11,148 nucleotides of DNA, from positions 1 through 11,148 of the forward strand of contig JBBSET010000081.1 of NCBI GenBank assembly GCA_038239485.1, read 5' to 3'. Shown here one piece after another: positions 1 through 5,114 of this stretch; position 1 is the stretch's first letter; each line of letters opens with the position of its first letter. The notes under the pieces were generated by a model that was not told where the DNA came from, did no database searches, and saw only the letters and a program-made list of their open reading frames with translations. A program made the position numbers and the translations under genes. The DNA is from DASQEH01 sp038239485. Lineage in GTDB: Bacteria; Actinomycetota; Actinomycetes; Propionibacteriales; Nocardioidaceae.

Positions 1-1146
1 ACGCCGACCTCGGGGTCGTCGAGCGACGCCCCGGAGCCGGACGGACCGGCTGACTCGTTGTCCCCGGCCGGCAGCTCGTCCGCGGAGCCCGGCCAGCCCA
101 GGCGCAAGCGGTTCGTCAGGAGGCACTGGATCCTGGTGAGCCTCGGCGTCGTCCTGATGATCATCATCGGGTCCGCGGGGGGCTACCTGTACTGGGTCAA
201 CAAGCAGCTGTCGAACATCCCGAAGTTCACGAGCCCGACGATCATCCAGAACCGTACGACGTCGCGCGGGAAGTCGCCGGAGACGGGTCGGGCCCTCAAC
301 ATCTTGCTGCTGGGCGCCGACAACGGCCAGGGGACCGAGACAGTCGCCCAGGACCTCAAGGACGGCAAGTGGACGCCGTTCGTGCACCGCAGCGACACGA
401 TCATGGTGGTGCACATCCCGGCCGACCGAAAGAACGTTCAGCTCGTGTCCATCCCGCGCGACACGTGGGTGCACATCCACGGCTACCCGTATGACAACCA
501 GCACGGCAAGATCAATGCGGCCTTCGCCTATGGCGGCCCGGATCTAGCTGTGAAGACGGTGCAACACCTGACCCACATCCCGATCGACCATGTCGCCATC
601 ATCGACTGGGCCGGCTTCAAGGATCTGACCACGGCCATCGGGGGCGTCCGGGTCTACATCCCGCAGACGTTCTACGACGACTCCCAGCGGATCACCTGGA
701 CGAAGGGCTGGCACACCTTCAAGGGCCAGGAGGCGCTGGCGTACGTGCGCACCCGTCACGGCCTGAGCAACGGCGACTTCGGCCGGATCCAGCGCCAGCA
801 GAACTTCCTGCGCGCCACCATGGGCCAGCTGCTGTCGCAGAGCCACAACATCTTCGCGATGACCAAGGTCATCAACGTCATCACGAAGTACCTCACCATC
901 GACTCCACCTGGAGTGCCGGCGACATCGAGAACCTGGCCCTCTCGCTGCGCAACATCAAGCAGCCCGACGTCACCTTCGTGACAGCGCCGCTCGGCAGCT
1001 ACGGGATGGTCGCCGGTCAGAGCATCGTCCGGCTGGCTCCCGCCAAGAGCAAGCTGCTCTTCCGTGACATCAAGACCGACGACGTCGCCAGCTATCTCAA
1101 GAAGTACCCGCAGGCGAAGCTGAGCGGAGACAAGTCCGTCAAGTGA
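1..1146 (+). CDS. LCP (LytR-CpsA-Psr) family cell-wall glycopolymer ligase, 5' partial
   Basis: LCP proteins transfer undecaprenyl-linked glycopolymers (in actinobacteria arabinogalactan, teichoic acid or capsule) to peptidoglycan on the outer face of the membrane. The frame is open from base 1, so the gene starts upstream; the TTG at position 58 is an unlikely start. What is visible is a Ser/Pro/Asp-rich cytoplasmic tail, a basic stretch (RRKRFVRRHW), one transmembrane helix (about bases 124-195), then the LCP domain. Domain hallmarks are RSDTIMVV, SIPRDTWV (pyrophosphate-binding Arg), KINAAFAYGG, IDHVAIIDWAGF, AIGGV, AYVRTRH and GDFGRIQRQQ. The C-terminus ends shortly after the LCP fold, with no LytR_C domain. 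Its last 8 bases overlap the end of the convergent cupin gene. The family call is firm; the exact glycopolymer cannot be told. Confidence 0.93.
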   Translation, partial: TPTSGSSSDAPEPDGPADSLSPAGSSSAEPGQPRRKRFVRRHWILVSLGVVLMIIIGSAGGYLYWVNKQLSNIPKFTSPTIIQNRTTSRGKSPETGRALNILLLGADNGQGTETVAQDLKDGKWTPFVHRSDTIMVVHIPADRKNVQLVSIPRDTWVHIHGYPYDNQHGKINAAFAYGGPDLAVKTVQHLTHIPIDHVAIIDWAGFKDLTTAIGGVRVYIPQTFYDDSQRITWTKGWHTFKGQEALAYVRTRHGLSNGDFGRIQRQQNFLRATMGQLLSQSHNIFAMTKVINVITKYLTIDSTWSAGDIENLALSLRNIKQPDVTFVTAPLGSYGMVAGQSIVRLAPAKSKLLFRDIKTDDVASYLKKYPQAKLSGDKSVK

Positions 1147-1492
1147 GCTCTCGGTCGTAGTCGTCGGACAGCCGCTCGATGTCGTCCTCACCGAAGTACG
1201 AGCCGGTCTGCACCTCGATGAAGACGAAGTCGCTGCGGCCCGGGTTGGCCGCACGGTGCGCGCCGCCGACGGGGATGTCGACGCCGTCGCCGGGAGCGAC
1301 CGCCAGCTCCACGTCGTCGAGCGTCACGACGCCTTGGCCTGACACGACATACCAGTGTTCGGACCTCTTCGCGTGGCGCTGGTAGCTGATTCGCTGGCCC
1401 GGGCTGACGCAGATGCGCTTCACCCGGAAGCCGCTCCCCTCGTCGACGACGTCGTAGTAGCCCCAGGGACGCTCATCGTGCTCGATCGGCAC
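1139..1492 (-). CDS. Small cupin protein (phosphomannose isomerase type II-like)
   Basis: A single cupin domain of about 117 residues, resembling the C-terminal cupin of ManC-type mannose-1-phosphate guanylyltransferase/phosphomannose isomerases: ERPWGYYDVVDEG, VKRICVSPGQRISYQRH, SEHWYVVSGQGVV and AVAPGDGVDIPVGGAHR. The QRHAKRSEHW segment supplies the usual metal-binding His/Glu ligands and GGAHR the last His. There is no nucleotidyltransferase domain, so it is a stand-alone sugar-isomerase-like or sensor cupin. I chose the GTG at 1490-1492 (product begins MPIEHDERPWG) because family members commonly begin there and a GGGGG lies 6 nt upstream. The 23 extra codons up to a TTG at 1561 use rare codons (CTA, CCA, AGA) and look non-coding. 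It lies downstream of DUF1416 on the same strand and overlaps the LCP gene's end by 8 bp. Function unproven. Confidence 0.82.
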   Translation of the reverse strand: MPIEHDERPWGYYDVVDEGSGFRVKRICVSPGQRISYQRHAKRSEHWYVVSGQGVVTLDDVELAVAPGDGVDIPVGGAHRAANPGRSDFVFIEVQTGSYFGEDDIERLSDDYDRELT

Positions 1493-1570
1493 GCAGAACC
1501 CCCATCTCGTCGCTCGAGCTGGCGGTAGGAACCCGCTCGGGTTGCGGAACAGCATAGGCAACGAACAGGC

Positions 1571-1867
1571 TCAGACGGTGATGCGTACCTCGGCGACGCT
1601 GCCGCGCGAAGCCTCCACCGACCGGTCGACCGGTGCAGCCTTCGGCGCGAGCGTACGCAGGGTCCAGAGACCGGGGGCGGCGAAGAACCGGAACTGGCCG
1701 GTGGAGCTCGTCGGCACCTCCGCGGTGAACTCCCCCGTACGGTCGAGCAGCCGGACGTAGGCGCCGCCGACGGGCTGGTCGTCACGCACCACGATGCCCT
1801 GGATGATCGACTCCTTGGCGACGTCGACCCCCTCCAGGCTCGGGCCACCCTCGACGGCGCCGCACAT
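1571..1867 (-). CDS. sseC: DUF1416 (SseC-like) protein
   Basis: A 98-residue protein starting MCGA, as is typical of the actinobacterial DUF1416 family, followed by a beta-rich carboxypeptidase-regulatory-like fold: IIQGIVVRDDQPVGGAYVRL, TGEFTAEVPTSSTGQFRFFA, PGLWTLRTL and a closing SVAEVRITV. In mycobacteria the homologue (SseC) always sits directly behind the thiosulfate sulfurtransferase CysA2/SseA; its biochemical role is not known. The same arrangement holds here: the ATG (1865-1867) shares one base with the sulfurtransferase stop (TGATG), implying translational coupling and co-expression. A longer in-frame extension to 1933 exists but runs inside the sulfurtransferase gene and has no family resemblance. 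Sulfur metabolism is inferred from the neighbour. Confidence 0.88.
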   Translation of the reverse strand: MCGAVEGGPSLEGVDVAKESIIQGIVVRDDQPVGGAYVRLLDRTGEFTAEVPTSSTGQFRFFAAPGLWTLRTLAPKAAPVDRSVEASRGSVAEVRITV

Positions 1868-2715
1868 CAGGCGGTGCCCGGCTCGTCGCCGACCGCCACG
1901 GGCACGCCGACCAGGGAGCCGTACTCCGTCCACGAGCCGTCGTAGTTCTTCACGTTGGACTCGTCGAGGAGCTCGTGCAGCACGAACCAGGTGTGCGCGC
2001 TGCGCTCACCGATGCGGCAGTAGGCGATGGTGTCGGTCCCGAAGTCCACACCGGCGTCGCCGTAGAGCTTGGTGAGCTCGTCGTCGCTCTTGAACGTCCC
2101 GTCGTCGTTGGCGGCCTTGCTCCACGGGATGTTGGCGGCGGTGGGGATGTGGCCACCGCGCTGTGCCGACTCCTGCGGAAGATGCGCCGGGGCAAGCAGC
2201 CGACCGGAGTACTCGTCCGGGGACCGGACGTCGACGAGGTTCTTGGTGCCGATGGACTGCACGACCTCGTCACGGAAGGCCCGGATGGAGAGGTCGGGCT
2301 CGGACGCGGTGTAGGTGGTGGCCGGGCGGGTGGTGACCTCCTCGGTCAGCTCTCGCGACTCCAGCTCCCACTTCTTGCGTCCGCCGTCGACGAGGACGAC
2401 CGAGTCGTGCCCGTAGAGCTTGAAGTACCAGTACGCATACGCCGCGAACCAGTTGTTGTTCCCGCCGTACAACGCGACGGTGTCCCCGTCGCCGATGCCC
2501 CGCGAGGAGAGCAGCGCCTCGAACTGCTCCTTGTTGACGAAGTCCCGGCGCACCGGGTCCTGCAGGTCTTGCTTCCAGTCGATCTTGACGGCTCCCCTGA
2601 GGTGGCCTTTGTCGTAGGCAGACGTGTCCTCGTCGACCTCCACGAGTACCACTGAGGGGTCATCGAGATGGCTCTCTACCCAGGCGGCGTCGACCAGTAC
2701 TGCATCGCGGCTCAT
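1867..2715 (-). CDS. sseA: Thiosulfate sulfurtransferase (two-domain rhodanese)
   Basis: A 282-residue tandem-rhodanese protein of the CysA/SseA type, which moves sulfane sulfur from thiosulfate to thiophilic acceptors through a cysteine persulfide. The N-terminal domain (about 1-130) carries HLRGAVKIDW and the inactive-loop equivalent ALYGGNNNWFAAYAYW. The C-terminal domain (about 150-270) has LVDVRSPDEYSG, GGHIPTAANIPW and the catalytic loop CRIGERS with the persulfide Cys near residue 233. The CRxGER loop is typical of thiosulfate-preferring members. The ATG at 2713-2715 follows a strong GGAGG (2723-2727) with a 7-nt spacer. It is followed without gap by DUF1416 (TGATG overlap) and preceded by a cysteine-rich leader ORF, so it is probably controlled by cysteine supply. 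In mycobacteria the homologue is named cysA2. Confidence 0.95.
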   Translation of the reverse strand: MSRDAVLVDAAWVESHLDDPSVVLVEVDEDTSAYDKGHLRGAVKIDWKQDLQDPVRRDFVNKEQFEALLSSRGIGDGDTVALYGGNNNWFAAYAYWYFKLYGHDSVVLVDGGRKKWELESRELTEEVTTRPATTYTASEPDLSIRAFRDEVVQSIGTKNLVDVRSPDEYSGRLLAPAHLPQESAQRGGHIPTAANIPWSKAANDDGTFKSDDELTKLYGDAGVDFGTDTIAYCRIGERSAHTWFVLHELLDESNVKNYDGSWTEYGSLVGVPVAVGDEPGTA

Positions 2716-2823
2716 GCAAAAACCTCCGTGTTATGTCTCCACGCACGTGGAGAGGAATTCCAAAGGGGACGGTGCAGCCATCGGGCAGGCACCGGTCGGT
2801 GCGGCAGGCGTCGCCGCGTCGGG
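2716..2823 (-). promoter_or_regulatory. Attenuator-like leader between Cys-rich uORF and sulfurtransferase
   Basis: This stretch separates the leader-peptide stop from the sulfurtransferase ATG. In transcript order it carries GCACCG (2802-2797), CGGTGC (2794-2789) and a second GCACCG (2775-2770). The middle arm can pair with either neighbour, so two hairpins are mutually exclusive. Further down is CTCCAC-GTGC-GTGGAG (2752-2737), whose CTCC arm could alternatively pair with the GGAGG ribosome-binding site at 2727-2723. No clear stem followed by a U-tract is seen, so control of translation or Rho-dependent termination fits better than an intrinsic terminator. The pairings are read by eye, with no folding energy computed. 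Confidence 0.45.
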
Positions 2824-2901
2824 CTATCGACACAAGGCGGCAGAGACGCGGCAGTGATCGACCACGAGGCGCTTGGTCAGGTGAGCCGACGTCATCGTCA
2901 C
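2824..2901 (-). CDS. Cysteine-rich leader peptide (Ms5788A-like)
   Basis: A 25-codon ORF starting GTG (2899-2901) and ending TAG (2824-2826), with the C-terminal sequence LVVDHCRVSAALCR. The HVDxCRVSxALCR-like ending is the signature of short leader peptides found upstream of sulfur-assimilation and sulfurtransferase operons in actinobacteria. In mycobacteria such polycysteine leaders are leaderless ORFs that attenuate the downstream operon according to cysteine supply. Here it lies 108 nt before the sulfurtransferase gene on the same strand, with a TACCCT -10 element exactly 7 nt before the GTG, as for leaderless transcription. An internal ATG two codons later is an alternative start. Its two Cys codons (TGC, TGT) sit near the end, where ribosome stalling would expose or cover the hairpins beyond. 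Identification rests on motif and position; attenuation is inferred. Confidence 0.8.
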   Translation of the reverse strand: MTMTSAHLTKRLVVDHCRVSAALCR

Positions 2902-2908
2902 ACCGACG

Positions 2909-2914
2909 AGGGTA
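2909..2914 (-). promoter_or_regulatory. -10 element of the leader/sulfurtransferase operon
   Basis: On the minus strand TACCCT fits the actinobacterial TANNNT -10 consensus. Seven bases separate it from the GTG of the leader ORF, which would put the transcription start on the start codon itself. No good -35 hexamer is visible 16-19 bases upstream. This gives the leader-sulfurtransferase-DUF1416 group its own promoter, separate from the MoaD-like gene further upstream. Confidence 0.5.
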
Positions 2915-2994
2915 CGCGCGCGTGATAGCACGACGACAGACCGCCCAGCCAATGAGACCGACGACACATGCCGCACGTGATGCCGCACGCGCGC

Positions 2995-3303
2995 TCAGCC
3001 GCCCGCGAAGGGCGGCAGCACCTCGAGCACGTCACCGTCGGCGACCGCGACGGCCGTCAGATCGAGTTTTCCCACCGGCCGATCCCCCAGCAGCAACGAC
3101 GAGACGTCGAGGACACGCGCGAACTGCGAGTTGTCGGCGTGGGCGAGTCGCGCCTGGTTCAGCACCTCGGCCACCGTCGCTCCGGCGAACTGCTCGTCGG
3201 CCCTGTCAGCCGCGGCCCGTGCGGCCGCCCAGTAGCGCACGGTGACCGACGGCTGCGTTAGGCCGGTCTCATCGGCAGGTTGGGTGGGGAGCGAGATCTC
3301 CAT
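2995..3303 (-). CDS. MoaD/ThiS-family sulfur carrier protein
   Basis: A 102-residue beta-grasp (ubiquitin-like) sulfur carrier. After about 18 variable residues it has SVTVRYWAAARAAADRADEQ, then ATVAEVLNQARL, SSLLLGDRPVG, the core AVADGDVLEVLPPFA and the terminal Gly-Gly, which would be adenylated and converted to a thiocarboxylate. The tail and PPFAGG are intact, so it should be active as a sulfur donor. It could serve molybdopterin, thiamine or another sulfur-containing product; no biosynthetic partner lies beside it. The mycobacterial gene in the same position is annotated thiX. The neighbouring sulfurtransferase may feed it sulfur (inference). The ATG at 3301-3303 has no strong ribosome-binding site; a GTG at codon 22 is an alternative start giving a more typical length of about 81. 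It is divergent from glnR across 99 bp. Confidence 0.88.
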   Translation of the reverse strand: MEISLPTQPADETGLTQPSVTVRYWAAARAAADRADEQFAGATVAEVLNQARLAHADNSQFARVLDVSSLLLGDRPVGKLDLTAVAVADGDVLEVLPPFAGG

Positions 3304-3402
3304 GTCCGGTAGTGTGTCAAGTGCAATGGGGCCCCGGCGAATCTGCCGACGGGTCCCTTCGTGTTTTCCTGACCGTCTGTGCAACCTCTCGAGGAGGTGG
3401 CG

Positions 3403-4149
3403 ATGAGCGCGTTGCTGCTGCTGACCAACGCCCTACAACCGTCAGCCGATGTCCTGCCCGCGCTGGGGCTTCTGCCGCACCACGTGCGGATCCTGCCGGC
3501 GGAGCCGACCGTCCTGCTCGAGGCGCCGGAGTGTGACGCGGTGCTCGTCGACGGTCGCCACGACCTCGCATCCGTCCGCAGCCTGTGCCGGCTGATCAGG
3601 ACGACGGGCGTCGACGTCCCCGTGATCCTCATCGTCACCGAAGGCGGATTCACCGTGGTGGCGGCCGACTGGGGCGCCGACGACGTGCTGCTCGTGTCGG
3701 CTGGACCGCCTGAGGTCGAGGCCAGGCTGCGGCTCGCCATCGGCCGGCTGGCGCTGGCCACCGACGACACCGAGCCCGAGACGATCATCCGCAGCGGAGC
3801 CGTCGAGATCGACGAGGCGTCCTACACCGTCAAGCTCGACGGCCGTGGCCTCGATCTGACGTTCAAGGAGTTCGAGCTGCTCAAGTACCTCGCTCAGCAC
3901 CCCGGCCGGGTCTTCAGCCGGCAGCAGCTGCTCCAGGAGGTATGGGGGTACGACTACTTCGGCGGCACCCGGACCGTCGACGTCCACGTCCGCCGTCTGC
4001 GGGCCAAGCTCGGCCCCGAGCGGGAGTCACTGATCGGGACCGTCCGCAATGTCGGGTACCGGTTCGTGCTGCCGACCGCTGAGCGCACCGGCGACGAGGT
4101 GGTGGCCGAGGCCGAGCAGGCCGTGCTGATGGACCAGCGCGCGGGGTGA
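3403..4149 (+). CDS. glnR: GlnR-type OmpR-family transcriptional regulator
   Basis: A 248-residue orphan response regulator matching actinobacterial GlnR, the global regulator of nitrogen assimilation. The atypical receiver domain (1-115) starts MSALLLLTNALQPSADVLPA and keeps one Asp at residue 50 (AVLVDGR). The acidic Mg-binding residues normally found near positions 7-9 are replaced (LLLLTN), so phosphorylation is not expected; in known GlnR, Asp50 supports dimerisation. The winged-helix domain (about 135-230) has LDLTFKEFELLKYLAQHPGR, LLQEVWGYDYFGGTRTVDVH and VRRLRAKLGPE...GTVRNVGYRF. AGGAGG (3392-3397) lies 5 nt before the ATG; an in-frame GTG at 3379 lies upstream of this site and is less likely. 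No histidine kinase is adjacent. The stop overlaps the mshD start by one base, so the two are probably co-transcribed. Confidence 0.93.
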   Translation: MSALLLLTNALQPSADVLPALGLLPHHVRILPAEPTVLLEAPECDAVLVDGRHDLASVRSLCRLIRTTGVDVPVILIVTEGGFTVVAADWGADDVLLVSAGPPEVEARLRLAIGRLALATDDTEPETIIRSGAVEIDEASYTVKLDGRGLDLTFKEFELLKYLAQHPGRVFSRQQLLQEVWGYDYFGGTRTVDVHVRRLRAKLGPERESLIGTVRNVGYRFVLPTAERTGDEVVAEAEQAVLMDQRAG

Positions 4150-5078
4150 TGTCACCGTCCGTCGACGTCTCTGTGTCGACGGCGGCGGAGGTCGTACCCG
4201 CGGCTCTGCGCGAGCAGATCCTCGCGCTCGACGCCGATGCACGAGCGGCCGACGGCGCCGGTGGGCTCGATGACCAGGTCCGGCTGGACCTCGGCGTCGC
4301 TGCGGTGGCCGTACGTCATCTGTTCGCGCGCCGGACGGGGAGCGAAACCGTGCTCGGATACGCACACGCCGATCTTCGGGCCCCCGACGCGGTCAGCGCA
4401 CACCTCCTGGTGGCTCCGGCCGAGCGCCGTCGTGGTGTCGGCGCTGCCCTACTCGCAGGGTTGACCGACGCCGCCGCGGCGCTGCCGCTCAGGGTGTGGG
4501 CGCACGGCAACATCGGTGCAGCCCGGGCCTTCGCCAAGGCGCACTCGTTCGAGCCGGCGCGGGAGCTCCGCAAGATGCGCCGGCCGCTCGGCGACGACAT
4601 CGCGACGCCGACGTACGACCCGCAGACGGTTGTCCGAGCCTTCGTGCCCGGGCGCGACGAGGCGGGCTGGGTGGCCGTCAACGCGGCCGCGTTCAGCAAT
4701 CACCCGGAGCAGGGCCGGCTGACCGTCGACGACCTGCGACAGCGGATGGAGCAGCCGTGGTTCGACGCGGCGGGCTTCTTCCTCGCCGAGCGGGGCGGGG
4801 AGCTCATCGGCTACCACTGGACCAAGGTGCACCAGTCCGGCGGCGCCAGCGACGCACCCATCGGCGAGGTCTACGTGCTGGGCGTGCATCCCGGTTCGCA
4901 AGGTCTCGGACTGGGCAAGGCGCTCACCCTCACCGGGCTGCGGCATCTGCGCGACGACGGTCTCGACGAGGTGATGCTGTACGTCGACGGCGACAACGCA
5001 CCCGCCGTGGCGGTCTATGAGCGGCTGGGGTTCACGACAGATACCGTCGACGTGATGTATGCCAGGTCAGCGACATGA
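4149..5078 (+). CDS. mshD: Mycothiol synthase (MshD)
   Basis: MshD acetylates the cysteinyl amine of Cys-GlcN-Ins with acetyl-CoA, the last step of mycothiol synthesis, in the cytoplasm. The 309-residue protein has two tandem GNAT domains of usual family length. The N-terminal domain (about 1-145) has AHLLVAPAERRRGVGAAL and ends in RVWAHGNIGAARAFAKAHSF. The C-terminal domain (about 155-309) has AAFSNHPEQGRLTVDDL, GYHWTKVH, the acetyl-CoA loop VHPGSQGLGLGKALT and YVDGDNAPAVAVYERLGF. The WTKVH and DGDNAPAVAVYERLGF segments are characteristic of MshD. The ATG at 4149-4151 shares a base with the glnR stop (TGATG); an in-frame GTG immediately before it is the alternative. ppk1 begins 36 bp downstream. 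The glnR-mshD pair is conserved in mycobacteria as well. Confidence 0.95.
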   Translation: MSPSVDVSVSTAAEVVPAALREQILALDADARAADGAGGLDDQVRLDLGVAAVAVRHLFARRTGSETVLGYAHADLRAPDAVSAHLLVAPAERRRGVGAALLAGLTDAAAALPLRVWAHGNIGAARAFAKAHSFEPARELRKMRRPLGDDIATPTYDPQTVVRAFVPGRDEAGWVAVNAAAFSNHPEQGRLTVDDLRQRMEQPWFDAAGFFLAERGGELIGYHWTKVHQSGGASDAPIGEVYVLGVHPGSQGLGLGKALTLTGLRHLRDDGLDEVMLYVDGDNAPAVAVYERLGFTTDTVDVMYARSAT

Positions 5079-5114
5079 CACCCGGCGTTCACGCGACGGT
5101 GAGACGATAGCGAC

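Noticed and set aside
58..60. TTG as the start of the LCP gene
   Set aside because: The same frame stays open with similar Ser/Pro/Asp-rich composition to base 1, and no ribosome-binding site precedes it; the gene is more likely cut by the window edge.
544..1254. 236-codon minus-strand frame opposite the LCP gene
   Set aside because: It mirrors the LCP coding frame and has no family resemblance; typical antisense open frame in high-GC DNA.
1975..2655. 226-codon plus-strand frame opposite the sulfurtransferase
   Set aside because: Asp/Val/Gly/Leu-rich shadow of a clearly recognised gene.
2733..3245. 170-codon plus-strand Arg/Pro-rich frame
   Set aside because: Runs antisense through the leader peptide and MoaD-like gene; composition is typical of an off-frame translation.
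3315..3320. TTGACA on the minus strand before the MoaD-like gene
   Set aside because: Perfect -35 hexamer, but it lies only 11 nt before the ATG, so its -10 would fall inside the gene; no TANNNT matches there.
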